Assembly (NCBI RefSeq): GCF_965363235.1
Contig: NC_134851.1
Location: 21,873,847-21,937,846, forward strand
DNA: 64,000 nt
From: Mytilus galloprovincialis
Lineage: Eukaryota > Mollusca > Bivalvia > Mytilida > Mytilidae
Direction of reading: 5' to 3'
The translations under genes and the position numbers were made by a program. Positions 12,400-22,412 of the stretch are shown here, one piece after another. The first letter of the stretch is position 1; every line of letters begins with the position of its first letter. The notes under the pieces are model-generated. The model saw only the letters and a program-made list of their open reading frames with translations, was not told the origin of the DNA and made no database searches.

Positions 12400-12405
12400 A
12401 ATAAA
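12400..12405 (+). promoter_or_regulatory. Poly(A) signal of the receptor gene
   Basis: AATAAA about 215 bp after the receptor stop codon, in an AT-rich 3' UTR. It fits as the end of the receptor transcript. Confidence 0.55.
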
Positions 12406-12827
12406 ACCAAGTGAATGAAAATGTTAGACCCATGTTATAGACTTGAAAGGAAGTAAAACATAATACAATAGATCCGCGAAAAGTGCATATAACAGGTTGT
12501 AAATGTGACAGTTCCTTTCACTTGCGCAATGATTACACAGTTATACTATGAAGGGAGAAAGTAAGATACATAGAAAAAGGCATTTTGATTTTTTTAATCT
12601 GAATTTATCAACAAATATATCAACGAGTCCGCGTGGACGAGCCAATATTTGTGCTGATGAAGTCAGTATCTAAAAATGCAAATTGTTACTTTACTTTAAT
12701 AAATAAATCTTTTCTTGCTTTTTCTTTTGATTTACCCTTTTCGCCGAGTTAAAAGTTTTAAGTAAGATATAAACCTCTAACAGTCCATTCGGCCTGCGGC
12801 CTTAGAGCTGTCCAATATTTTACAAAA

Positions 12828-12993
12828 TGGACTGTTATCGGCTTATATCCCTTACAGAAAACACATAATGTATTGTCATATAAAAAAAAAAGATATGCTT
12901 TTCAACGAAAGAATATCGGTTCAGAGGTCAATTTCAAAACACTGTTCAGAAATTAAATAACATTAAAAGAGGATATAAGCCGATAACAGTCCA
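12828..12993. repeat. Fold-back repeat, 23-bp perfect inverted arms
   Basis: TGGACTGTTATCGGCTTATA plus TCC at 12828-12850 is repeated exactly in inverse at 12971-12993, leaving a spacer of about 120 bp. Related GC-rich pieces (GCGGCC near 12795, GGCCGCGG near 13013) lie outside. Probably a small MITE. Confidence 0.65.
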
Positions 12994-13019
12994 CTCTATT
13001 GGTAAGGGTATAGGCCGCG

Positions 13020-15410
13020 GGCTGAAGACATGTCCATTAATTTATTACTTAAAAAATGTTTAGAACGTCAAATAGGTGAGAAAAGCAAAAACTACAATAT
13101 TGTCTATTGTCATCAAGTGTGTAATGTTTTGTGAACATACTTTATTTACCATATCCTACATGTTGGCTTCTTTAAACATTATCTCAACTTAAACAATAGC
13201 ATGATAGACAAAATAAAGTACACAGTCTATGGAAGAAGCGAATCGATAAAAACGTTTGTAATATGAAAAAGTGATATTGTTTAATATAGTGTAAATATGC
13301 CGACATTTCATGCGGTAAAAGTTGTTTTCAGCAATGAATATTTAAGAAAATACCAACTTTAAAACATATTGTTCAAATATAAACAACATTTAAGTAAGAG
13401 TTTATGTACTTTGTAAAATGTGAAGTGCTGTGTTTTTCTTAGGTGCCAAAAAGAAAAATGCTATAAATTATAATATAATCGTAATTAAATAGCTTAGTAT
13501 CAACATTAGTGTTGCACATTTTACATCTATTAGATGTTTTAATGAACGCATCGAAACAATACATATGCGATATTCTCCCTACACGCACGGAAAACCTTCT
13601 TTACTGGGAATAATGCAACTTACGTATGCACCTAGTTGGTTATGTTATTAGATATATTGAAATCCCTAAGAGAAAATTCATTGATTTAAAACAAAGCTAC
13701 TGTTTTACTTGTTTATGTAACAAATTATTCAATGTTTTTGATAAAGTCATTTTCTGTATGACAACATTTTTCATTTGTGGTTTATATCTATAGTTGTTTT
13801 ATTCATAGTATGAGACTGCTAAGTTGGTTTTTCATTTTTGTTTTAAGTTTTTTTTTTTAGATTATAAAAGTATCTTCACAGTTTCGGACAACATTCATTG
13901 TACATTCTTCATTGTTAAGAACAAAATTTTTTCAATTGAATACTCATTTCCTGTTGTAATTGGGAACTGCTGTATTGGATTGGATTGTTTGTAGGAATGT
14001 TTTTTTTAATTTTTAATTGTAGAAACCATATTTCGTTTTATATTGCACTCGTTCTTTTAATTTTCAGCATTCAAATGCGTTGATTGTATACTTCTATGTG
14101 ACATACAGTCGCTGACCCGATATCACTTTTACCATGAATATTTAAGATGTAGAGCCGGAACTATATTTAAATATTTATGTCGACCCCTTCAACTTGTCTA
14201 TGTTTCCAATGTATACAACGCAGCGTGGAACGTATTAAACATATATTTTATGGAATATTTTATTTTATTGTTGGAAAAACATATTTCACCTGTAAATATT
14301 TTTCGTTTAAACCTATAAATCAGTTTTATGTATGCTTGTTGTTGATATTTTAGTTCATACTCAAACAAATTCGTTCACCATCGATTGGTTTCAACTGGTA
14401 GTGTACATTGTATTTGTACATGAAGACAGTGTATGACAAGACAATACAAGATAATTTATTCAACTTCGGCACACGTATGCTGCTACAACAAGAAACAATT
14501 ATACATTAACAATTACATATATATATATATATATCATATATGCGTATCATGATTTTTGCGTGCACTAGTACTACATGCACTACTTTAAATATTTCGGTGA
14601 ATACTTTACATGCTTTAAGTGTCTATAAATGAATAATCAGGATGTTTATTCTTAATGCAGGGAAGGAAGAAAGTGATGTCGTTATTAGTGAATGTGTTGT
14701 TTCCAACTTAAAGAATTTAAAGAAATTTATGATTTTTTTTTTTTATAAAATGCAATTGATATAGTTATAATATCTAAATTCCTCGTCATGAAATACCCAT
14801 GAACCAATAAATCGATCATATTCATCCTATACATGGAAAAATATATATTCACAATTTTTCCGTATGAGAGTATAACGCAGGACCTTTTTTTTCTTCCTCG
14901 TCACCAAAATTTATCTTGACTCGGCGGTTGTCTTGCAAGAAACAATTATCCTTTAACCAAACGGTACTACCTGAAATCCCCCGTTTTCTGTTCTTTCTGC
15001 AAGGTATTGTCGCTCTTTTCAATTTGTTTATTTGCATATTGATGTCCCCTGTGCACGTGGCTTTTCATGTTACCGAAACATAATTTTGACTTTCGATTTC
15101 CCTTTTCAAACTAACGCTTTCGTACTTTTTTCTCGAAACAAAGCATTACAGGTGTAAACATTTTTGTTTTGTGCTTAATGTATAATAATTGGCAAGTACA
15201 TAGACATTGAGGCTAACACGTAAAAAAGAGAGATTCTATCAACAAATATTGATGAAAGGAAAAACAACATTTTTGTTTGTTTGACAACAACGCAAATACT
15301 ATTTCCAAATAAAACGGAAGAGTAAAGTTATTGTTTTGTTAGCTGCATTATTTTATTTCAAATGATGCAAAATCGAACTATCTAGTATCTATATCCGTTA
15401 CTTTACAGGA
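13020..15410. other. AT-rich intergenic DNA between the two receptor-like genes
   Basis: No gene recognised. A TA-rich dinucleotide run lies at about 14517-14535 and T-tracts occur near 13848-13858 and 14729-14741. The small minus-strand ORF at 14849-15037 has no recognisable features. Confidence 0.4.
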
Positions 15411-15455
15411 AATATTGTTTTTACAATCATTTCCCCAGCGTTATACAATGACAAA

Positions 15456-15537
15456 ATGTGGCGGTTTGCATTACAAATGATTATTCTCTTGAATGCTGAT
15501 TTGGTATTTGCAAATTACTTTCTGAATTCATCAACAG
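15456..15537 (+). CDS. Signal-peptide exon of the second receptor-like gene
   Basis: ATG at 15456 opens 27 codons plus one base before donor ACAG|GTTAGT. MWRFALQMIILLNADLVFA is a typical secretion signal, with likely cleavage after VFA. Other ATGs just upstream lead to immediate stops. Confidence 0.6.
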
Positions 15538-15639
15538 GTTAGTAAATTGTCTCTTCCTTTATATTTCTAATGTAGTATGCATAATTGATAATTGATTTCT
15601 TGAAAAAAAAGTGGTAATAAGTGTATGCTTTTTAATGAA

Positions 15640-16005
15640 GATAAGACCGTTGGTTTTCCCGTTTAAATGGTTTTACACGTGTTTTTTTTGGAGCCCTTTC
15701 TAGCTTCTGTTCAGTGTGAGCCAATGTTTCATGTTGAAGACCGTACTTTATACCAGATGGATAGTCAAACTCATCGATAGAAAATAAACTGACAACGCCA
15801 TGGCTAAAAATAAAAAGACAAACAGACAAATAATAGTACAAAAGACACAACATAAAAAACTAAAGACTAAGCAACGAGAACCCTACCAAATAGTTATCAA
15901 AAGTACCAGGATTATAATTTTATCAAAAACTTGGGGTGATTTGAGGTCCTCCGGAAGGGTAAGCAGATCCTGCTCCACATATAACACCCTTCATGTTGCT
16001 TATGT
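15640..16005 (-). repeat. Inverted copy of the dispersed repeat, with a hammerhead-repeat fragment
   Basis: Contains the inverse of the CATGGCGTTGTCAG block (near 15790) and of GCAGGATCTGCT (near 15968). At about 15892-15925 it carries the inverse of the 35-bp block that follows the hammerhead cleavage site at 9914. A short 3'-tail block (CTCATTGGCACTCATACCAC) follows at 16067. Confidence 0.65.
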
Positions 16006-17094
16006 TATTACAATGGTTATTATAATGGTTTACTTTTATTAATTGTGACTCGAATGAAGAATCGTCTCATTGGCACTCATACCACATCTTTTCATATCTA
16101 TTGTATACAAACTTAATGAAATAGAGTTTGGAGAATACCTTACTTTCAATTAAAAGATTCAAGACTTAAGATTCAAGATTCAAAGTTTTACTTAGTGTCT
16201 ATATTTAATAAACTACATAAACACAAGCCTTAGGGGTCTTTTCAAAACGACTTTGAAAAACCCAAACACTTCGTCTTCGTAACCGAATCTGATAGACAGC
16301 ACTTGCCTTTGAGACTAATTAAACATTTGATTTTGTCATATGATTTATGCTTGGAAAGTGGTTTGGTGATTCTGAGATATATATACTATTGCAAATTAAT
16401 AAGTTAAAAGTAGGGAGTAAAACATGTGTATTTCCCAGAATTCCGAAGCGGTTTTGGGTAGCACATACATTAATACGGTCAAACAAATAATAAGAATTTT
16501 GAGTCGTAATCTCAATTTACATGTTGAATGTGTTTATATCGGATAAAAGAACACATTTGGATTACATTTGAGAAATATCCAAACTTCAAGAAGATAGTTA
16601 TGTTATGCTGTTATATCCCTTCTTCAGATTAGTTGTTTATTTTGGTTTATGTTTTTTTTTCTATTTGACATAAATAACGCCGTTAGTTTCCGCCTCTCAA
16701 TTGTTATACAAGTTTTTGTACAAAGACTTCTTATAGCTACATGTAACCATATCCCATATTCGTTTTGCTCACCGTTAAGATTCGTAAAATCGTACACTGA
16801 CTTATAATAGATATTTACATGTACACGTGCACCCTCGTCCGTTGGCGCAGGATTTATAGTTGTCTTATATTTGTGTCGTATATGTAATCATGCTAATGGC
16901 ACCATCAGCAATGCAGAAAATGTGAATAGCTTAATATCAGAATTAGATTATATCTAACACATACTCAGTCGGCTCAATTAAGTGAAAATTACGTTTCAAG
17001 GTATAAAAAAGCGGGTTGGAAAGAAAAGCAGTACATCAAGTTTGACGGACATTCAGTGATATTTATACTGCAATCAGCTGTAATCAATTCTGTA

Positions 17095-17515
17095 ATTAAA
17101 ATAGTTATCAAAGGTACCAGGATTCTAATTTCAATACATAAAGGCAACAGTCGTATACCGCTGTTCGAAAGTAATAAATCCATTTAGAGAAATTAAATCT
17201 GGATTACAAGCTAAAACTGAGGGCAACACATCAAATATAAGAGAAAAACAACGAAACAACAGATACACTGGCCTTTCGTCTACATACGACTCATAAGTGA
17301 CGCTCAGATCAAAATTGCTACAAAGCCATCAAGTAAACATTTGAGGAGCATTGGGGACCCAAAATACGACTCAGGTTATCTATGCCTGGAATAAGAAAAT
17401 CTTTTTTTTTCTCTCTCGAAAAAATCATGTCAACACCTAAGTGCTGTTTACTGGGCTGGTGATACCCTCGAGAACGAAACGTCCATCGGCAGTCGCATTA
17501 ACCCGGTGGTTGTAA
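17095..17515 (-). repeat. Inverted, decayed hammerhead-type repeat
   Basis: The inverses of GATAACTAT, of the ribozyme region (17276-17320) and of the CCAGCCCAGTAA / CACCGGGTTAATGC blocks (17440-17510) are all present. The ribozyme core reads CTTATGA instead of CTGATGA and the cleavage side is lost, so it is inactive. Confidence 0.6.
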
Positions 17516-17573
17516 AAACAATACAAAAGGCTTTACATATACAGCGTATTTAACCCATGTTAATTTTACACAG

Positions 17574-17720
17574 TAACCTGGAAGGATGCACAGAAACTCT
17601 GCAATGTTCCATCTGTTGGCGATATCATGTACACACAGAGTGATTTTACTGAGTCACCCGAAAACCTAACCGCCCGGACTTCATCACGGACTTTAACTTC
17701 AGATTGGATATCTTTTTAAG
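17574..17720 (+). pseudogene. Lectin-like exon with in-frame TAA
   Basis: Acceptor ttttacacag, donor TAAG|GTAATT. It reads VTWKDAQKLCNVPS, then QSDFTESPENL and TSDWISF, then TAA at 17717-17719, two bases before the end of the exon. Confidence 0.55.
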
Positions 17721-17890
17721 GTAATTTCACATTCCATCATATAAAGAAAACATCAAATACTGTTGATATTATAAATTTATTTTTGTAAATGTATTGATCC
17801 ACTTATTTTAATACTATAATACAGAACAGAAAGCGTAATTGTTTTTAATTCGGTTAATCATTATCTGTAGCAATTACAATTTTGTTTTTC

Positions 17891-18388
17891 AATTCAGTAT
17901 GTTGAAATTCAATAAACGAATTATGCGAGATCTAAATGATTAGCCACTAGTCATGTAACACTTGTTTAATTGAAACAAGTATGAGGCAAATATTTTATTT
18001 TATCTCAATACCAATACTTATACCAATACAATTGAGAAAAGAAATGGGGATTGTGTCAAAGAGACAACAACCCCGCCAAAGAGCAAATATCAATTCCGAG
18101 ATCTAGTTTTTATGTTTAATTTTAATTCTAAAAACTAACAATTCAGTATGTTGAAATTCAATAAACGAATTATGCGAGATCTAAATGATTAGCCACTAGT
18201 CATGTAACACTTGTTTAATTGAAACAAGTATGAGGCAAATATTTTATTTTATCTCAATATTAATACTTATACCAATACAATTGAGAAAAGAAATGGGGAT
18301 TGTGTCAAAGAGACAACAACCCCGCCAAAGAGCAAATATCAATTCCGAGATCTAGTTTTTATGTTTAATTTTAATTCTATAAACTAAC
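17891..18388. repeat. Recent tandem duplication, 249-bp unit x2
   Basis: AATTCAGTATGTTGAAATTC starts at 17891 and again at 18140. The two units differ at only about three positions. Each carries GGGGATTGTGTCAAAGAGAC, the inverse of the 3' tail of the Penelope-like copy at 52630-54122. Confidence 0.85.
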
Positions 18389-19034
18389 AAAAAACTACAA
18401 ATATACAATGGCAGTCGTACAGATGCAAGGAGACTGTAACAAAATGTCAAATGTATTGCAAGAGGATTCAGCTATGTTTTTGTGCTGTCAGCTTTTCCTT
18501 GATATATGAACACCTGTTTACAGTATCGTTCTTGAATGCCAAAATATCCTTTGAAAATAAGAAAGTTCCAAAATTACTTCAATATTTTGTCAAGAAATAT
18601 ATAAATAAGATAATGTGTGTTTTTTCTCATTTACTCAGTACTACAAATTTAATTGTATTCATAAAAAAACGAGCTGTTGTATCACCGCCCTTTCAAACTA
18701 TAAAGATTTACATAATTTTTGTTTTTCTGTAGTCACCCTAAAATAGTACCATCAATCATTTTATGTAGATGAATCGACACTCTATAGACATTAATGCTGC
18801 ATCTTTTTTAAAAGATGTACAAGTGCTGTCTCCTTTTTTTCAATTGAAGGACGATGCTGGTAAAGAGATATTTTAGTGTGAGATTGCATTGTTATTATTT
18901 TTTGGGGGGTTGGGTTTGAATAAGCTGACAGTAACAAATTAGTGCTATCAGATCTGTATTTAGTGGCTTTTCGTTGTGGGGAAGTAAAAGTAAAAAAAAC
19001 CTTTTACACCTGGTTATGCGGTATGACCATTGCG

Positions 19035-19125
19035 CTTAGTTGAAGGCCGTATTGTGACCTATAGTTGTGAGTTTCTGAGCCATGTGGTTTCTTGTGGAGA
19101 GATGATTAATTGACATTTATATCAC
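19035..19125 (+). repeat. 3'-tail fragment of the second Penelope-like family
   Basis: GTTGAAGGCCGTATTGTGAC and the following ~70 bp match the 3' end of the element at 60955-63600. Other solo tails: 34560-34650, 40095-40195, 25918-25960 and 59405-59445. Confidence 0.6.
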
Positions 19126-19525
19126 ATGTTATTTTTATAATTAAGTAGTATCAATAATGTATCACAAATATGCAAATCCTTCTGTTTTGTGTTCGCGCAA
19201 TGAACGAGGCTAATGCGTTCTATTAAAGCCTCACAATTGACTAAAATAACAAGTTTAATTTTACCTAGGGTCGTAAGTTTTGTCTGGGCACAGCGATATT
19301 CTCTAACAATAATAATAATAACGGAAAAGAGGTTTTAAACCACATATATCACAGACATATATCAAACATTAAAAGCTTAGAAATAATGAAAACTGTCATT
19401 GTATTGCTGTTCTTAGCATCCTTATAGATTGTAAAATAAACCGTAAAATCATTCCGAAATAATTTCTTTTGCTACATTTGAACGTTCCATGCTTATGTGC
19501 ATTGTTTTGCCTATTTATTTGTCAG

Positions 19526-19683
19526 GTTGCTTGGACTTGTCAGTGAACATGGTTGGCAATATAAAACAAACTTTTAACCAATATTTTCAAAACAGTGCAC
19601 CCGCCGTTGAATTGAAAAGCGTATTCAAATGTGCTTATTACTGTACCACAAAAAGCGATGTTTTTGTACTGCTATTTAGTTAA
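19526..19683 (+). pseudogene. Cysteine-module exon (WSC-like start)
   Basis: Acceptor atttgtcag. Joined in phase 1 it begins with Gly-Cys, followed by LDLSVNMVGN, VFKCAYYC and a stop at 19683. The Cys-x3-Cys spacing resembles the WSC-like half of bivalve lectin-like receptors; the expected closing C-x-C is absent. Confidence 0.45.
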
Positions 19684-20149
19684 GAGACATTGTAAAATTG
19701 CCGGCGCGTACCCACATCCGGTTTTCTATTAAAATGCCATCGGATCGGGAATGAAACGTGAAATATATACGGAAATTATCGATAATATGGGGATTTTGTG
19801 TAGAACGAGAATGAAAAATAATATTTTCAAATTGTATTTATTAAATAATGATACTTAATAAGCATTGCAAAATTAAATGCACAATGATGGAAAATGAAAC
19901 TGTACAGTCCCTGTAAAAGAAAAACATGATAGAAATTAATACTAGTATAAAATTTAAATGAAAATTTAAAGAATAAAAATTTTATAATTTCAAAATATAC
20001 CCATATGATATTTTAAAATAATCTTTTAGTAAAATGTAAAACAAAAACTGAAATTTTAAAATATATAAAACTACTAAAATCAAAGCTTGAGTTTATAAAA
20101 ATTAAAGAAGCAAGTAATAATATCAATTCAAACCAATTATGAAAGATTC

Positions 20150-20301
20150 ATGTAACTAATTAAGATTTGGAACATTTTACATACCCAATATGATTGTTTT
20201 GGCAGATCAAATTTTATTCCTAAAAGTTTAAATTTTTCTGAATAATTCCAGTTGAAATTTCTTGTAGTTGTTAGTTTATCCCTTGAGTGAATCTTTGACC
20301 G
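20150..20301 (-). pseudogene. LINE reverse transcriptase, C-terminal piece (separated by transposon insertion)
   Basis: On the minus strand SKIHSRDKLTTT, FNWNYSEKFKLLGIKFDL reads as the continuation of the LINE piece at 26055-26845. Removing the intervening transposon and one 9-bp duplicate joins GSK to IHSRDKL in frame. It decays after about 20150. Confidence 0.7.
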
Positions 20302-20482
20302 AGCGTATGATATTTGCGCCAATTTTGAAATTTTTCTCTCTTTCATTTGCGCCGACTTTATTTTTCTCCTAATTGGATTTACAGGTAAGTTACAGGTAAG
20401 TTAATACTTTAACATGGGCTGAGCACAGAGTATAAAGACAAATTAAGGCAACATTGGTAAATGGCTATCCCATTTTTTCGGG

Positions 20483-20849
20483 TTACCATTCCTTCCCCAA
20501 AATGAAATCGATGACTGCATCATGTTTGACAATATGTCTGACGCTCCTTCTAATGACAAATGTCTTTCTTTCTTAGCCTACAGACTAAGTACATATACAT
20601 GCACAATGTAACGCTATCCACCTCATTTCTGAGCAGCTGCACCCCAACTTATATGTTTTTATAGATGTTATCAAGAAAATCCAGGCCGTTACGTATGTCT
20701 AGAAATACCCGCATCAGTACGTAAGCCAGACAAAGAAAAGATGGACCTCGTTATCGACAATTATGCCAAATATAGAAGAGACGAAATCACAAGCAAGGAA
20801 TATATTAGATGTGTTGCCTATAAACACTCGACAAGAACAGGTTTATGAT
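20483..20849 (+). pseudogene. MULE-type transposase, C-terminal remnant
   Basis: LPFLPQNEIDD and SDAPSNDKCLSFLAY, then (shifted frame) LHPNLYVFIDVIKKIQAVTY, then (shifted again) KPDKEKMDLVIDNYAKYRRD and EYIRCVAYKHSTRTGL with stop TGA at 20847-20849. From memory this matches the C-terminal part of mollusc Mutator-like transposases (LHPNxxVFIDxxKxIQAxTY). At least two frameshifts and the loss of the catalytic region show it is dead. Confidence 0.6.
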
Positions 20850-20903
20850 TTGAATGTATTCCGTTTTTATGGATTTTAATGAGCTGCTGTAAATAGATTC
20901 ATA

Positions 20904-20964
20904 ATTCTATTACGTCATATCACTTCCGCCATCAGATGAGAAGCACTGCGCAACCGCAACCTCA
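20904..20964 (+). repeat. DIRS left inverted terminal repeat
   Basis: ATTCTATTACGTCATATCAC and on to CGCAACCTCA. The inner part (20931-20964) is the exact inverse of 25556-25589; the outer part (20904-20940) is the inverse of 25328-25364. Confidence 0.88.
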
Positions 20965-21176
20965 CAGTGTACTGTCAACTTTCGTTGAGGACTGACGTGT
21001 GTTAGTAACCTCGTATTGCAACCTTGAAAATTGATTTGTTATTTAATTATATGACTTCGAGGAAGTCAATTAATAAATTTATTGAAGATTTAATGTGATT
21101 AAATCTGGTTTATAATTTTTTATAGAAATTATTTTCATTCTCGTGTGGGTTTGAGATTACTATTCTGTAAACAAAT

Positions 21177-22412
21177 ATGGCGGACGCCATGATACAGTCT
21201 CGTGATAAGAAATCAGAGAAAACGCCTGATAAGAAGGCATCAAGTGTAGACGATGACTATTTAAGATTAGAGGATGAAGATGCTTTACTCTTTGATAAAC
21301 CAAAGGAGGCTAAAACAAGGTCGAAAACTTCTAAGGCTTCGTCCAAGTCTGCTTCTCAGGGGAAGCCCCCTTCCTCGAGTACGCCGTCCACTTCTAAAGC
21401 AAAGTCTAGTACTAGTAGTGTCAGTGGTGACGCTAATAATAACAAGGAAATGCTAGATATATTGAAGCAGATAAGATCTGAACAAGTAAAAACCAACAGT
21501 AGGGTTGATGACATGCACAAGAGAATAGACGCTCTTTATGATGATGAAAATCAAAACGAGTCTGATTGTTATGATGACGCTTGTGACGAGGTCCAAGCAG
21601 ATAATGAAAAAAGGGATGAACCCCCTAGTAAGAAACAAAAATCTGACTCTTGTGAAGAGACAAGATTTGCTAGCATGAGCAAAAAATTTAGGTCTGGTGA
21701 AAAGTATGCACCATCTATTAATGAACAGTTGGCTAATAATATAACTGATATTTTTAGAAATGGGATTTCTTCTGAGAGATTTTCAGATCTCATGAAAGAT
21801 GAGAAACTTCAGAGACCACAAAATTGTGACGGTCTCGTTACTGTTCAAACTGACCAGGTTATTTGGGATATTTTAAGTCCCGAGACTAAAACAGTCGATA
21901 ACAAAATGAAAACTATTCAGTCTGTAGTTGTGAAGACAGCTACTGTCATGGCTAAAGTTATTAATAAACTAGATTTAATGTTAGAGAAAGAGGAGTGTAC
22001 TGAGCATAGTAATATGTTAGACGACTGTATGGATTCACTCGCTCTGATGGGGCATGCTAACAGATTAGTATGCTTGATGAGAAGAACTCTCATGAAGTAT
22101 GATATCATTGGTGAATATGGACATTTGCTGAATGCTACAGTCCCTTATGATAAAAACCTATTTGGTGGTGATGTGGTCAAAACTGTTGATGATATTGGCA
22201 AGTGTAGTAGAATATCAAATAAAATCCGAGGAAGGGGTGGTTTCAACAGTGGCTTTAATAGAGGCGGTCGTAGACCTTGGTATTTTAGGATCTCTGGTAG
22301 AGGCACAGGCCGTGGTAGAGGTATCGGCCGTGGTAGAGCATCTCGTGCAGGCTCAGATAAGACTGGAGAATCAAAAAACTCCAGGTGGACTCACAACAAA
22401 TACAGATATTAA
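21177..22412 (+). CDS. DIRS ORF1, gag-like protein (411 aa)
   Basis: It begins MADAMIQSRD and is the first ORF of the element, so it is called gag-like by position and composition. The N-terminal third is Ser/Lys/Glu-rich and probably disordered. A mid region contains a charged helix with coiled-coil character (about 95-125). The last 60 residues are Gly/Arg-rich (GRGG, GRGTGRGRG repeats), a likely nucleic-acid-binding tail. No zinc knuckle is visible. The function in virus-like particle or RNP formation is inferred from other DIRS elements, as ORF1 proteins are poorly conserved. Its end overlaps the start of ORF2 by 28 nt in another frame. Confidence 0.85.
   Translation: MADAMIQSRDKKSEKTPDKKASSVDDDYLRLEDEDALLFDKPKEAKTRSKTSKASSKSASQGKPPSSSTPSTSKAKSSTSSVSGDANNNKEMLDILKQIRSEQVKTNSRVDDMHKRIDALYDDENQNESDCYDDACDEVQADNEKRDEPPSKKQKSDSCEETRFASMSKKFRSGEKYAPSINEQLANNITDIFRNGISSERFSDLMKDEKLQRPQNCDGLVTVQTDQVIWDILSPETKTVDNKMKTIQSVVVKTATVMAKVINKLDLMLEKEECTEHSNMLDDCMDSLALMGHANRLVCLMRRTLMKYDIIGEYGHLLNATVPYDKNLFGGDVVKTVDDIGKCSRISNKIRGRGGFNSGFNRGGRRPWYFRISGRGTGRGRGIGRGRASRAGSDKTGESKNSRWTHNKYRY

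Larger units (their letters stand above)
15456..19683 (+). pseudogene. Broken second lectin-like / cysteine-module receptor gene
   Basis: Three exons are recognised: 15456-15537 (signal peptide), 17574-17720 and 19526-19683. Their phases agree (1, then 1). Exon 2 has VTWKDAQKLC, the same opening signature as the receptor at 1731, and ends in DWISF. Exon 3 opens GC and continues into a cysteine module ending near FKCAYYC. In bivalve relatives known to me the W...LGC junction is continuous. Here the codon before the donor reads TAA, where TTA (Leu) would give the expected LGC, so one base change truncates the product. Exon 3 then runs into a stop at 19683 with no convincing donor. It is either a pseudogene or a null allele. 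Intron 2 holds hammerhead-type and other repeats. Confidence 0.55.

Noticed and set aside
12610..12665. GAGTCCGCGTGGACGAG resembling hammerhead stem II, with CTGATGA nearby
   Set aside because: The core before the stem reads TCAACGA, not CTGANGA, there is no GAAA after it, and the downstream CTGATGA is not followed by a closing stem or a GAAA box.
21453..22108. Minus-strand ORFs opposite DIRS ORF1
   Set aside because: Antisense shadows of the gag-like ORF with no motif of their own.
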